Shown here: positions 17,649 through 28,919 of the stretch, in pieces
How the letters are laid out: each line of letters starts with the position of its first letter
How positions within the stretch are numbered: position 1 is the first letter of the stretch
NCBI GenBank assembly: GCA_963755335.1
Contig: CAVWJW010000004.1
Span: 310,001-374,000 of the forward strand
Reading direction: 5' to 3'
Source of the DNA: UBA10649 sp963755335
GTDB lineage: Bacteria > Actinomycetota > Actinomycetes > S36-B12
Length of the DNA: 64,000 bases
The notes under the pieces: generated by a model
The model's input: only the letters and a program-made list of their open reading frames with translations
What the model was told of the DNA's origin: nothing
Databases searched by the model: none
Position numbers and translations under genes: made by a program

Positions 17649-19712
17649 CTATGGGTTCCGGTCGAACGTGACCGTGGTTCCCCTGCCGGTGCGCTTGGCC
17701 TGGTAGAGCGCGCGGTCGGCGAAGTCCAGGATGGAGTCCGGCTCGTCCCCGGGACCGGCCAACGCCACACCGATGCTCACCGTGACGTGGAACGTGGTCC
17801 CCTCGATCGTCATGGGCGCGCCCACTGCGTCGTGCAGCTTCTCGGCGATCCGGTTGGCGTCGTCAAGGGTGTGGATAGCCGGCAGCAGGACGACGAACTC
17901 GTCGCCACCGAGGCGTGCCACGAGATCGCCGGAGCGCACCTGGCCGCCCAGCCGTTCCGCGACGTTGACGATGACGTCGTCGCCGACCCCGTGGCCGTAT
18001 GTGTCGTTCACCGACTTGAGATCGTCCAGGTCGATGAACAGGGCGGCCATCTTCGTTCCGGTGCGTGGGGCGTGCGAGAGCAGCTGATCCAGCTGGGTGA
18101 GCAGTTCGGGCCGGTTGACCAACCGGGTCAGCGGATCATGCGTCGCCATGAACAGGAGCTGCTCGCGTGCCTCGCGCGCCTCGGTGACGTTGACGAACTG
18201 CGAGACGTAACCGCGCGGGATCCCTTCGTCGTCGCGGAGCAGCCCGATGGAGTGCTCGACCCACAAGGTCGTGCCGTCGGCGCGCCGCATTCGCTTCTCG
18301 CGGCTGGCGAAGGGCCGACGTCCGGAGAGCACCGACGCGCGCATGCGAAGGTCGAACTCGTCCTCGTCGGGGTCGATCACGTCGATGATCCGTCGGTCCA
18401 CGAGCCAGTCCGACTCACGGTCGAGCATCCGGCAGAGGGCAGGGTTCACCTCGACGAACCGTCGGTCCAGGTCGAGGACGGCCATGCCGATGGGCGCCGA
18501 GTCCATCGCCGTTCGGAACAGCTCCTCGCTGCGGGCCAGCGCTTCGCGCGCGGACATCTCCGAGTCGATGACACGGAACGAGGCGACCACTCCCTCGATG
18601 TCGCCGGTGGGCCCCGAGTACGAACGGGCATGCACCTCGCACCAGTGGAACTGCCGCTCGCGCCCGCGAAGTCGGATGCGGTACAGAACACGCTCGCCGC
18701 GATCCAGGCGCTCGCGGATGCGGGCGTGTACGTCAAGGTCGTCAGGGTGCATGTGTTCGGCGACCGTCGTCCCGACCCATTCCTGCGGCGTCCAGCCCAG
18801 CGCGTCGATGAGCGACGGGGACGCCCAGGCGATGACCTCGCCGTCGATCTGCAGGACGACGTCGGAGGCGTTCTCCGCGAGCAGTCGGAACCTTTCCTCG
18901 GAATTCGCCAGCGCCAGCCGCGAGGCCATCTCGGCGGCGACGTCTCGCAGGCGCACCACCCGCGTGGTCTGCTCGCTCGTCGATCCCGCGGAGACCTGCC
19001 ACGCCGCCTCGACCCACATGTAGGTGCCGTCGCCGCAGCGCAGGCGAAACGTGAGTGCACCGCCCCCGCCCTCCTCGAGAAGGGGCGCGTCCTGGGTGAA
19101 CCGGTCGAGGTCGTCCGGGTGGACGAAGTCGGCGTCGGTGGTCCCGACGACCCCTTGGGCATCCCACCCGAACGTCCGGGTTGCCGCGGGCGAGACCCAC
19201 TCCACGACGCCGCCTCGCCCGAGCAGCACGATGACGTCGGAGGAGTTCTCGGCCAGGAGACGGTAGAAGGACAGGCTCGAGGCCAACGCCTCCTCCGTGT
19301 CCACCTCGGCCTGGATGTCCTGCATCGACGTCACGAGCGAGATCTCGGCGTCGGAGACCGTCACGACGGCGCGCTGCACCCACGCGAACCAGCGGTAGGA
19401 GCCGTCCGCACCCAGCACCCGACTGCGACCCGCCGCCTGATGCGCTCCGGTCCGGACCAGTTCGGCGCCCGCGATGACCGACGCGACATCGTCCGGATGG
19501 ACGAGGGTCGGTGCCGCTCGCCCGGCCAGTTCGGCGGGCTGCCAGCCCAGGCGTGGCTCGATGGAGGGGGAGACCCATCGGATCAGGGCGTCCGAGCCGG
19601 TCTCGAAGACGACGTCGCCCGCGTTCTCGGCGATGACGCGGTACCGCTGCTCCGTCTCGGCGAGCGTACGGTCGGCGTTCCCCTGATCGCGCGCAGACTC
19701 CGGGGACGTCAT
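17649..19712 (-). CDS. diguanylate cyclase with four PAS domains
   Basis: Soluble signalling enzyme of 687 residues that makes c-di-GMP. Four consecutive PAS domains are seen: about 20-135, 145-265, 270-390 and 395-515, each starting with a variant of RYRVIAENAGDVV or LFRTAMDSAPIGM. The GGDEF domain (about 520-685) has an intact active site, RLGGDEFVVLLP, and an inhibitory I-site RSGD five residues before it. There is no membrane segment. The first three PAS copies are internally related (AENxSDVV, HPDDLD). ATG 19712 is the first start that precedes PAS 1. Confidence 0.92.
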   Translation of the reverse strand: MTSPESARDQGNADRTLAETEQRYRVIAENAGDVVFETGSDALIRWVSPSIEPRLGWQPAELAGRAAPTLVHPDDVASVIAGAELVRTGAHQAAGRSRVLGADGSYRWFAWVQRAVVTVSDAEISLVTSMQDIQAEVDTEEALASSLSFYRLLAENSSDVIVLLGRGGVVEWVSPAATRTFGWDAQGVVGTTDADFVHPDDLDRFTQDAPLLEEGGGGALTFRLRCGDGTYMWVEAAWQVSAGSTSEQTTRVVRLRDVAAEMASRLALANSEERFRLLAENASDVVLQIDGEVIAWASPSLIDALGWTPQEWVGTTVAEHMHPDDLDVHARIRERLDRGERVLYRIRLRGRERQFHWCEVHARSYSGPTGDIEGVVASFRVIDSEMSAREALARSEELFRTAMDSAPIGMAVLDLDRRFVEVNPALCRMLDRESDWLVDRRIIDVIDPDEDEFDLRMRASVLSGRRPFASREKRMRRADGTTLWVEHSIGLLRDDEGIPRGYVSQFVNVTEAREAREQLLFMATHDPLTRLVNRPELLTQLDQLLSHAPRTGTKMAALFIDLDDLKSVNDTYGHGVGDDVIVNVAERLGGQVRSGDLVARLGGDEFVVLLPAIHTLDDANRIAEKLHDAVGAPMTIEGTTFHVTVSIGVALAGPGDEPDSILDFADRALYQAKRTGRGTTVTFDRNP

Positions 19713-19759
19713 TCTCGTCACCTCGCTTCCCGCGCCCGACAGTACCGCTGCGTTCTCGA

Positions 19760-21269
19760 TCAGGACGCGCAGCTGACATTCGTCGAGCCGGGCAGTGACC
19801 CGGTGGTCAGGTACGCGGCGACGGCGTCGTTGATGCACGCGTTGCCGCGGGTTCCCGACACATGTCCGAAGCCCTCCCAGGTGAGCAGGCTGGCGTGCGG
19901 GAAGAGGCGCATCGACGTCTCGGCCATGCGATGCGGCGTCTTGGGGTCGTTCCGTCCGTTGATGAACAGGACGGCCGCCTTCGTCGTCGGCGCCACGACG
20001 AGATTCGGCATTTCCGCGGCGGACCTTCCAGTGGAAGCACGTGGCGGGGATCGGCGCGAACAGCGGTGCGAAGTGAGGTGCGAGCCGCGGCGCGCTGAGT
20101 CGCCGGTCGAGGTCGACGGTCGCCTTGGCCTTTCCCGAGGTCGGTCGGTCGTAGCAGTTGACGGCCTGGTTCACCGAGGTGGCATCCGGCGTCGAGAGTC
20201 CGTAGGCGATGCGGAAGGAGTTCACCGTTTCGACGTCGCGGGCTCCGGCAGCGGCGAGCAGCCTGTCGAGGTCGGCGAAGCCGAAGCCCTGTCCGGCGCT
20301 GAGCAGCTCGACGGTGAGTCCGAGGATGTCGCGATCGGTGATCGCATTGCCGATCGAGGGTTCGAGCGGGTTGTCGCGCAGGATGAACATGAGGTTGTCG
20401 AACCACGCGAGCACCTCGCTCATGCTCTTCCCCGGCCCGGCCGGGCATGAGTCCCCGCGACTGTCGCAGCTGTCGGCCCAGGCCCGAAGGAGCTGCTCGG
20501 TGCCGACGGCCTGCGCGACGGCGATCCCGGTCATGTTGGGGAACGGCGCGTTGACGCCGTCGAGGATCAGGCGGCCGACCCGGTCGGGGAACGTGTGGGC
20601 GTACATCATCCCGAGGTACGACCCGTAGGAGGCGCCGTAGAAGTTGAGTTTGGCTTCACCGAGCGCTGAGCGGACGATGTCGAGATCGCGGGCGACCGAG
20701 TCGGTGCCGATGTTCGATGTCAGGCCCTTGTTGGTCCGGGCGCACACCTCGTTGAGCGGAATGCCGGTCGCATACGCCACCTGCTCGCGTGCCGACGTCG
20801 GCAGTCCGTGCGACTGGGCGGCGAGGTACTCAGCGCTCACGCAGTTCAGCTGCGTGCTTCGACCCACGCCGCGAGGATCCATGCCGACGAGGTTGAACGA
20901 GGCGGTGATGTCGGGGCTCGCCGGATTCAGCAGGAGGCTACCGGCGGAGTCGACCCAGCTGGTGGCCGAGCCGCCGGGGCCACCGGGGTTGAAGACGAGT
21001 GAGGGTGCGGCAGGATCGATCGGTGTCTTGCGCAGCAGTCCGATGGTGATCTGCGGGCCACGCGGCTTGCGGTAGTCCAGCGGCACCTGCACCGTCGCAC
21101 ATTCGGAGCCGACGGCGTCCAGGCACGGAGTCCACGCCACCCGCTGGGAGTAGAAGGGAGTCAGGGGCCCACCCGCGGCGTTCGCCGGCACCGCCAGGCC
21201 GCTCGCCGATGCGGCCATGAGAACCAGGCAGCTCAGGGCGACCACAGCTGCCTGGAGTCGGCCACCCAT
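19760..21269 (-). CDS. secreted alpha/beta hydrolase, tripeptidyl-aminopeptidase type (one frameshift)
   Basis: Exported protein of about 502 residues. It has a signal peptide (1-37) and the N-terminal FNPGGPGGSATSWV oxyanion-region motif of the SlpD/TAP family. The nucleophile elbow is FYGASYGSYLG (serine near residue 205). A late block has FINGRNDPKTP, with the acid, and GFGHVSG, with the catalytic histidine. One extra C near 20018 splits the C-terminal block; restored, it reads KVRAEMPNLVVAPTTKAAVL. The family removes tripeptides or dipeptides from protein N-termini outside the cell. Confidence 0.85.
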
Positions 21270-21493
21270 TCCCGGTCCCCCTGACGCGGCATTTCCGCCA
21301 TTTGCCGGGACTGTACCGGGTCCGAAGAGTGACCTGCACCACACTTTGGTCCCGCTGGTTCGGGGGCCGAACGTCCCGAGGGGCGTGGCTGGGCGCGGAT
21401 ATATCCGGTCAGTGGCCGACAGTTGACGATTCAGTGAGCCGACACCTCCGCATACGCCGCACAACCGCGTCGTGCACACAGGGGAGGCACACC

Positions 21494-24400
21494 ATGCAGA
21501 CGACCCGGCCGCTGATGGCCCGAATCGCTGGCGTTGTCGCCATTCCCCTGGCGCTCGCCGTCACCGTGGCCGTGGCCCCGAGCGCCAATGCCGAGCAGCC
21601 CGTCGTCCGCCCGGCCGCGGTCAAGGCACCCGCTGTCGTCAAGGCACCAGCAGTGGTCAGCGCGCCGGCAGTCGTGAAGGCGCCTGCGGCGGTGGCCATG
21701 CTCGCTCCGGTCTCAGCGACGCCATACAACCTGGCCACGGTCGGCTCTGCACAACGCGGCACAAACTGCTGGGTGGTCCTCGGAACGAGTGTCTATGACC
21801 TGACCGTTGGGCTCCTTCGCACGCCCGGGTGGAACGATCCAAGATCACGAACTACTGCGGCAAGGACGGGACAGGGTCCTTCACCGGCCAGCACGGCAAT
21901 GTCGGGTCTTCGAACTACAACACCCATGCATCTGTCCTGACCCCGTACATCATCGCGGCATACGACAACACGGCGCCCAGCGCGCCGACAGGACTTGCTG
22001 GTTCGGCAGGCAACGCGCAGGTGTCGCTGACCTGGACCGGTCCGGCCGACGCGGTTTCGTACCAGGTCTTCCAGGGTGCAACGCAGATCGGCACTCCGGC
22101 CACCGCCAGCTTCACGGCAACCGGGCTCAGCAACGGCACGGCGTACTCCTTCACCGTCAAGGCTCTCGACTCCGCCGGTAACGTCTCGACGGCATCTGCG
22201 GCTGCCAGTGCCACTCCGGTTGCCCCGGCCTCCATTCCTGCCGCGCCCACCGGGCTGATCGCGACCGCGGGCAATGCTCAGGTGGCACTCACGTGGACGG
22301 CATCGGCTGGTGCCACGTCCTACGCGGTCTTCCAGGGTGCGACGCAGGTCGGCACTCCTGCATCGGCCAGCTACACCGCAACCGGCCTGACCAACGGCAC
22401 GTCCTACTCGTTCACGGTGAAGGCAGTCAACTCCGCGGGTACTTCGGGAGCCTCCGCCGCCGCGACGGCGACGCCCATCGCTCCGCCGGCAGCGCCGACA
22501 GGGTTGATCGCAACCCCGGGCAACGCACAGGTGTCGTTGACATGGACGGGGTCGGCTGGTGCGACGTCGTACCAGGTGTTCCAGGGTGCGACGCAGATCG
22601 GCACTCCGGCCACGGCGAGCTACACGGCAACCGGGCTGACCAACGGCACGCCGTACTCCTTCACCGTCAAGGCCGTCAACGCCGGTGGCGCATCGGCCGC
22701 GTCCGCGGCGGCCAGTGCCACTCCGGTCGCTCCGGATGTCACGCCCCCGGCTGCGCCCACCGGCCTCGCGGCGGTCGCAGGCAACGCGCAGGTGAGCCTG
22801 TCGTGGTCCGGTCCTGCTGACGCTGCGAACTACCAGGTGTTCCAGGGCGCGACCCTTGTCGTGACGCAGGCGACGACGACCAAGGTCGTGACGGGTCTGA
22901 CGAACGGCACCCTCTACTCGTTCACCGTCAAGGCGGTTGACGCGGCAGGCAACGTCTCGGCAGCTTCCGCAGCCGCCACGGCGACGCCCGTGGCCCCCGA
23001 CACGACGCCGCCGGTCGCCCCGACCGGCCTGGTCGCGACCGCGGGAAACACGCAGGTCTTCCTCACGTGGTCCGGCCCGGCCGACGCAGCCACGTACGAC
23101 GTCTACAACGGCGCAACGAAGGTCACGACCGTCACAGCTCCGAGCGCCGCCTACACGGTCAACGGCCTGACGAACGGGACCCTTTACTCGTTCACGGTCA
23201 AGGCCGTGGACCTGGCCGGCAACGTGTCCCTCGCCTCGGCCGCAGCAACCGCCACCCCGGTGACGCCCGTCATCCCGGACACGACGCCGCCGGTCGCCCC
23301 GACCGGCCTGGGTGCGGTGGCCGGCGATTCGCAGGTGGCGCTGTCGTGGTCGGGTCCGGCTGATGCCGCGACCTACCAGGTGTTCCAGGGTGCGACGCTG
23401 ATCGCGACTCAGGCGACCACGACCAAGGTGGTCACAGGCCTGACCAACGCGACCCAGTACTCATTCACCGTGAAGGCCGTCGACGCGGCAGGCAATGTCT
23501 CGGTCGCTTCTGCTGCAGCGACCGCGACGCCGGTCGACCTCACGCCGCCGGTGGCGCCGACGGGTCTGGGTGCGGTCGCTGGCGATTCGCAGGTCACGCT
23601 GTCGTGGTCGGGTCCGGCTGATGCCGCGAACTACCAGGTGTTCCAGGGTGCGACCCTGGTCGTGACACAGGCCACGAGGACGAAGGTCGTCACGGGCCTG
23701 ACGAACGGGATCCTTTACTCGTTCACGGTGAAGGCCGTGGACGCGGCAGGCAATGCCTCGGTCGCGTCGGCTGCAGCGACGGCGACGCCGGTCGACTCCA
23801 CGCCGCCGGTGGCGCCAACGGGTCTGGGTGCGGTGGCCGGCGATTCGCAGGTCACGCTGTCGTGGTCAGGTCCGGCTGATGCCGCGAACTACCAGGTGTT
23901 CCAGGGTGCGGCGCTGATCGCTACTCAGGCGACCACGACGAAGGTCGTCACCGGCCTGACGAACGGGATCCTGTACTCGTTCACGGTCAAGGCCGTGGAC
24001 GCGGCGGGCAACGTGTCCGTCGCTTCAGCTGCCGCGACGGCGACGCCTGTCGACCTGACTCCGCCGGCGGCCCCGACCGGTCTGGCTGCAGTCGCGGGGG
24101 ACTCGCAGGTGTCGCTGTCGTGGTCGGGTCCGGCCGATGCCGCCAACTACCAGGTGTTCCGCGGCGCGACCCTCGTGGCCACGCAGGCCACCAGGACGAA
24201 GGTCGTCACGGGCCTGACGATCGGCACGCTGTACTCGTTCACGGTCAAGGCCGTGGATGCGGCGGGCAACGTCTCGGCCGCCTCGGCTGCGGCGACGGCG
24301 ACGCCGGTGGATCTCACCGCGCCCGTGGCTCCGACCGGACTCGCGGCAGTCGCCGGTAGCGGCAAGGTCGACCTGTCGTGGTCCGGCCCTGCAGACGCCG

Positions 24401-26175
24401 CTAGCTACCAGGTCTTCCAGGGCGCCACGCTGCTCGGTACCCAGTCGGGAAGGACCCTGACGGTCACCGAGCTGGCCAACGGCACCTCGTACTCGTTCAC
24501 GGTGAAGGCCGTGGATGCGGCGGGCAACGTGTCCGTCGCCTCGGCGGCGGCGTCAGCCACGCCGATCGCACCCGTGGCGTCGTTCACCCTGACCGACGTG
24601 GCCTCCCACGCACTCGCGGCCAGCTGCTGGGTGACGATCAGCGGCAATGTCTACGACTTCACCGTCTTCCTGACCACCCACAGCGGTGGCTCGGGCGTCC
24701 TCACTCCCCTGTGTGGCAAGGACGGCACGGCGACGTTCACCGGCCAGCACTCAGGGAGCTCGGCCGCCAAGCTGGTGACACTGCAGGCTTATCTCAAGGG
24801 CACGCTTGATGCGGCCGGCGCGGCTCCTGCGGCTCCCTCCGGCTTCACCGCCTCGGAGGTCAGCGCGCACAGCCTTGCGGCCGACTGCTGGGTGACGATC
24901 GCCGGCAACGTCTACGACCTGACTGCCTTCCTCACCACGCACAGCGGCGGCGCGGGCGCCATCAGCCCCGTCTGCGGCAGCGACGGCACGACCACCTTCT
25001 ACACGCGTCACGGGAACTCGGCCGGCGGCAAGCTCGGCGTCCTGTCTGCGTACCTGAAGGGCGCGCTGGTCGGGTACGTGGCGGCGGCACTGCCGTCGCA
25101 GCCTGCGGCTCCGACCGTCGAAGCGGTCAAGGGCGGCGGCGAGTACACGATGGACGAGGTCGCCGCGCACAACACGGCCGGCGACTGCTGGACCGTCATC
25201 AACGGCGGCGTCTACGGGCTCAGCACGTGGATCCCGGTCCATCCCGGTGGCGCAGGCGTGGTCGCAATGATGTGCGGCACCGACGGAACCGGCGCGTACA
25301 ACGGCAAGCACGCCGGCAGTGGAAGCGCCGGAGCCATCCTGGCCAAGATCCGGATGGGCACGCTGGTGGGCAGCCACACGCCGGCCGCCGCCCCGACCAC
25401 GTACTCGGCCGCTGACGTGGCCGCGCACAGTTCGTCGGCCGATTGCTGGTCGATCGTCAACGGCACCGTCTACAACCTGACGACATGGATCACCAAGCAT
25501 CCCGGTGGCTCCGGCGTCATCACCGCGATGTGCGGCATCGATGGCACGGCGATGTACATGGGCAAGCACGGCTCAAGTGGCCCGGCGCAGTCCTCGCTCG
25601 ATGGGCTCAAGATCGGCACCCTGCTCGCCTCGGCCGATGGAACCGGAGCGACCAGCCAGACCGCGGCAGCCCCTGTACTGAGCGCCTTCACCGCCCGCCA
25701 GGTCCGCAGCCACCGCACCGCGGGCAACTGCTGGACGGTCGTCAAGGGAATGGTCTACAACCTCTCGCCGTGGACCAAGAAGCACGCAGGCAACAGGTCC
25801 ACCATCGCCCAGCTCTGCGGCCGCAACGCGACTGCATGGTTCAGCCGGCATGCTGGCGGGACTGCCAAGGCCGCCCGGGCGTTCAAGCGCTTCCTGGTCG
25901 GCAAGGTGGGCGCCGTAGCCGCGGCCACTCCGACGGCGTCGTCGACGTACACGCTGGCAGACGTGGCGACCCACGCGACCCCGGCCAGCTGCTGGTCGGT
26001 CGTGAGCGGCTCGGTGTACGACCTGACGGCATGGATCGGCAAGCACCCCGGCGGGGCGGGCGTCATCAAGGCGATGTGCGGCAAGGACGGCACAGCATCG
26101 TTCACCAGCATGCACGCGAGCAGCGCCTCGGCGAAGGGTGCCCTCGCGAAGATGAAGCTGGGGGTGCTCGGCTAG
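21494..26175 (+). CDS. secreted multi-domain cytochrome-b5-like / fibronectin-III protein (two frameshifts)
   Basis: About 1559 residues. A signal peptide (1-33, ANAEQP) is followed by a VKAPAVV repeat linker and a first b5-like domain (about 78-135). Ten fibronectin-III repeats fill about 160-1025. Six b5-like domains close the protein, near nucleotides 24580, 24840, 25141, 25399, 25681 and 25948. The C-terminal six keep a first histidine in H(P/S/A)G and a second in GKH or TRH, the b5 heme ligands; the first domain has RPGG instead of HPGG. Each has a Cys pair (CW and CG), likely a disulfide. There is no anchor or sortase signal. Extra bases near 21807 and 21839 break the first domain. The 224-base region upstream holds a 12-bp palindrome (21396-21407) and a GGGGAGG ribosome site. 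Confidence 0.85.
21979..24570 (+). repeat. ten tandem fibronectin-III coding repeats
   Basis: Ten copies of a unit of about 255-275 bp, each encoding xAPTGL...QVxLxWxGPADAxxYxVFxGAT...TGLTNGTxYSFTVKAVDAAGNVSxASAAATATP. Copies 6-9 are the most alike, including at silent positions, so they expanded most recently. Confidence 0.93.
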
Positions 26176-26190
26176 GGGTCCGAGCTGATT

Positions 26191-26225
26191 GAGGCTGAGG
26201 TCATGCACGCGGTGACCTCAGCCTC
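26191..26225 (+). terminator. intrinsic terminator after the b5/FN3 gene
   Basis: Perfect 13-bp inverted repeat GAGGCTGAGGTCA / TGACCTCAGCCTC around a nine-base loop, 15 bases past the stop at 26175. Confidence 0.85.
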
Positions 26226-26260
26226 ATCATGTCGGCGTCCGCGGTGCCGATAACCATAAG

Positions 26261-27682
26261 GTGAATGCGAGGGTGACTGCCGCGATCGTGTGCAGCATCC
26301 TGCTCGTCGGCCTGCCGACCTCCTCAGGTCCGGTGTCCGCGGTGACCGAACGATCACCGTCGACCCCCGTTCGCGCTGCCGCGGTACCGGCGATCGGCGT
26401 CGCCCTGCCTCCCGTCTATGACCCCGTGGCGTCCTACGAGGCCCAGGCCACCTGCGATCCGACCCCCAAGCCCGGCACGAAGTCGCTTGCGGCGCTCATC
26501 CGCCGGACCTACGGCACGCACGAGGTGATCGGCATCTCGCGCGGCTGCCGCATCGGCGGCACGAGCGAGCACAAGGAAGGGCGCGCGCTCGACTGGATGA
26601 CCAGCGTGCGCAGTCGTCGGGGCTTCGCGAACGCACGGGCCTTCCTGCGATGGCTGCTCGGCCCGGATCAGGCAGGCGTGCCCTTCGGCAATGCCACCCG
26701 ACTGGGCGTGATGTACGTCGGCTGGAACAACCGCTACTGGGCTGCCTACGCCAAGGAGCGCGGGTGGGCCGAGTTGAAGGGCTGCCTCACCAAGGGCGGC
26801 GACGACACGACCTGTCACCGCAACCACATCCACATCTCGTTGTCGTGGGACGGGGCCAGCGGGCGCACCTCCCTATGGGACGGCACGGCGCTGACGGCGT
26901 ACTGCCCCTCGCCGTGGACGCAGGCACCGGTACTCGCGACCACGCGGGCAGCGGCGGCCGTGCCGGTCGCATCCGTGATGGTGGCCAGCACCCGGCGCGG
27001 ACTCGGCATCAGCACGAGCACGTGGAGCGGCGGATGGAGCCAGTCATCGACGGGCTCGTACCGCGAGGACGCGGGGGACCCACCTACGCCTCCGGTTCCC
27101 ACTGTCGATCCCACCCCGATTCCCGAATCATCCCCGGCGGAACCGGCACCCTCCGACCCTGCACCCACGCCTACCCCGTCGCCGACCGTCACGCCGACGC
27201 CCACCCCGACGCCCACACCCACCCCGACGCCAACCCCGACGCCCACCCCGGAGCCCTCGGCTCCGCAGCCGCCCGTGCCGCCCCCGGTCGCAGCGCCGCC
27301 GGCGCCCGTGCCCGCTCCCGTGGCCATGGCTCCATGCCGGCTGCATGCATCGGGCTGGCGCGGGGATCAGCCGGGACTCGTCACGAAGGTGACCGGCGTG
27401 GGTGGCGTGCCTGAATCCGGTGTGGCGGCGGTCGCCATCACCGTCACGGCGACCGGATCCACTGCGCCGGCTCGGGTGAGCGTGTGGTCCCCCCAGCAGC
27501 CGAAGGCGACGTCGCTGTTCACCGTGCGGATGAACGGGACGGGTCGACGCAGCGCCATCGTTCCGGTCGAGGCCGACGGCACGATCGGCTTCACGACATC
27601 GGCGGGTGCGACGGACCTCGTCGTGCGGGTCACCGGTTACTACCCGGTCGGTGACCGACCGAATCTCGTCACGGTCCGCTGA
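26261..27682 (+). CDS. secreted ARB_07466-like hydrolase-fold protein with Thr-Pro linker
   Basis: Exported protein of 473 residues from GTG 26261. It has a signal peptide (1-27). A domain at about 50-225 has CDPTPKPGTKSLAALIRR, SEHKEGRALDWM and CHRNHIHISLSWDG, the pattern of the ARB_07466/DD-peptidase-like fold with metal-binding His and Asp. A (Thr-Pro)n linker follows (about 295-335), then a C-terminal beta domain ending VVRVTGYYPVG. Such proteins are thought to act on the cell wall, but catalysis is not shown. The start and signal are clear despite the short gap after the terminator. Confidence 0.7.
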   Translation: MNARVTAAIVCSILLVGLPTSSGPVSAVTERSPSTPVRAAAVPAIGVALPPVYDPVASYEAQATCDPTPKPGTKSLAALIRRTYGTHEVIGISRGCRIGGTSEHKEGRALDWMTSVRSRRGFANARAFLRWLLGPDQAGVPFGNATRLGVMYVGWNNRYWAAYAKERGWAELKGCLTKGGDDTTCHRNHIHISLSWDGASGRTSLWDGTALTAYCPSPWTQAPVLATTRAAAAVPVASVMVASTRRGLGISTSTWSGGWSQSSTGSYREDAGDPPTPPVPTVDPTPIPESSPAEPAPSDPAPTPTPSPTVTPTPTPTPTPTPTPTPTPTPEPSAPQPPVPPPVAAPPAPVPAPVAMAPCRLHASGWRGDQPGLVTKVTGVGGVPESGVAAVAITVTATGSTAPARVSVWSPQQPKATSLFTVRMNGTGRRSAIVPVEADGTIGFTTSAGATDLVVRVTGYYPVGDRPNLVTVR

Positions 27683-27727
27683 GCGGTCCCGTGGCACGCG
27701 TGATGACGTGCCCGCTACCGTCGGATC

Positions 27728-28348
27728 GTGACGACGGGCCGTGACCGCAAGCCTCCGCCGGCGTTCGATGCGCGGATCAAGGACGAGGACTGGGACGGCC
27801 GCGAGCTGACCGGCCTGGACTATGAGCGGACCGCATTCATCGACGTGGACCTGACTGACGCCCAACTGGACGGGTGCACCTTCACCGACTGCACCTTCCG
27901 TGGCGTGCGGTTCAACGCGTCACGTCACTCAGGGTCTGCCTTCGTCAATTGCAGCTTCCTTCGATGCTCGTTCTTCGACGCAGCCTTCGAGTCGTGCAAG
28001 GTGATCGGCGCAGCCTTCGAGGCATGCACCTTCACCGCGATGCGGATCAGTGGTGGCGACTGGTCGTTCTGCGACTTCACCGGAGCCGATCTACGCACGA
28101 CGACCATCGTGGATGCCCGCCTCCGCGAGGCCGAGCTGGCGGACGTGCGCGCCGACGGCGCCACCTGGACGGGGCTGGACCTTTCCGGTGCCTCGCTGCG
28201 CGGGGCGAGCCTGACGGGCGCGGACCTTCGCGGATCGGACCTGTCCGCCATCGACCCGCGTGCGGTGGACCTGCGCCAGGCGCGGATCACCTGGGAGCAG
28301 GCGGTCACGCTCGTGCAGGCGCTCGGCCTGGAGGTACTGCCGGACTGA
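27728..28348 (+). CDS. pentapeptide-repeat protein
   Basis: Cytosolic protein of 206 residues built of A(D/N)LxX pentapeptide coils. Examples are CTFTDCTFRGVRF, AAFESCKVIGAAFEACTF and LDLSGASLRGASLTGADL, which fold as a right-handed four-sided beta helix. A short helix, TWEQAVTLVQALGLEV, ends the protein. Qnr-like members protect DNA gyrase, but most pentapeptide proteins have no known role, and no specific Qnr feature is visible. Start GTG 27728. Confidence 0.8.
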   Translation: MTTGRDRKPPPAFDARIKDEDWDGRELTGLDYERTAFIDVDLTDAQLDGCTFTDCTFRGVRFNASRHSGSAFVNCSFLRCSFFDAAFESCKVIGAAFEACTFTAMRISGGDWSFCDFTGADLRTTTIVDARLREAELADVRADGATWTGLDLSGASLRGASLTGADLRGSDLSAIDPRAVDLRQARITWEQAVTLVQALGLEVLPD

Positions 28349-28356
28349 GCGTCCGG

Positions 28357-28833
28357 TCACACGGTGCGGGGCACCTTGCCGGTGAGCGTGAGCAGTCGGC
28401 ACATGAACCGGTGGCCTCCGTCGGAGGTGGGCTCGAACATCAGCGGGCAGCCGCCATCGATGACGGTGATGCCGTTCGCTCGTCCGAACTCGGCGGCGTC
28501 GGCACTGACGCTTCCGCTGCCGAAGCTGCGGTGCATCCACACGCGCGTGATGCCGAGCTCGGCCGCCTCACGCATCGTCGCGTCCACCCGCTCGGGGCGA
28601 GTGCCGACGACGACCGCGGTGACCCCGCCGGGGATGGCCGCGAGGTTCGGGTAGGACGGGTCGCCCTCGACCACGTCGACATTGGGGTTGACCGCGAACA
28701 CCTCGTACCCACGCTCGCGAAGCCGTTGGTACACGACGTTGCTGCCGTGACCCTTCGGTTCGTGCGAGACCCCGGTGACGGCGATGCGGCGCTGGGCGAG
28801 GAAGTCGGCGGCGGCTTCCTTGATCTTCGTCAT
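28357..28833 (-). CDS. CoA-binding domain protein (YccU type)
   Basis: Cytosolic protein of 158 residues with a single Rossmann-type CoA-binding domain. Its motifs are RIAVTGVSHEPKGHGSNVVY (about residues 16-35), VFAVNPNVDVVEG, and ITRVWMHRSFG followed by VIDGGCPLMFEP. The last cysteine motif, GGCPLMF, is typical of stand-alone YccU proteins. The role is unknown. It converges on the pentapeptide gene with an eight-base gap. Confidence 0.8.
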   Translation of the reverse strand: MTKIKEAAADFLAQRRIAVTGVSHEPKGHGSNVVYQRLRERGYEVFAVNPNVDVVEGDPSYPNLAAIPGGVTAVVVGTRPERVDATMREAAELGITRVWMHRSFGSGSVSADAAEFGRANGITVIDGGCPLMFEPTSDGGHRFMCRLLTLTGKVPRTV

Positions 28834-28919
28834 GGACACTCCTGACACGTGACCATCGGTGCGCAGTTGCGCGCACTTCACGGTACGCCGAGTCGGGACG
28901 CTCAGGTAAGTTCACGGAT

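Noticed and set aside
21979..24570. Regular repeats as a possible CRISPR array or satellite
   Set aside because: The units of about 260 bp are in frame and encode fibronectin-III domains; there are no short repeats with unique spacers.
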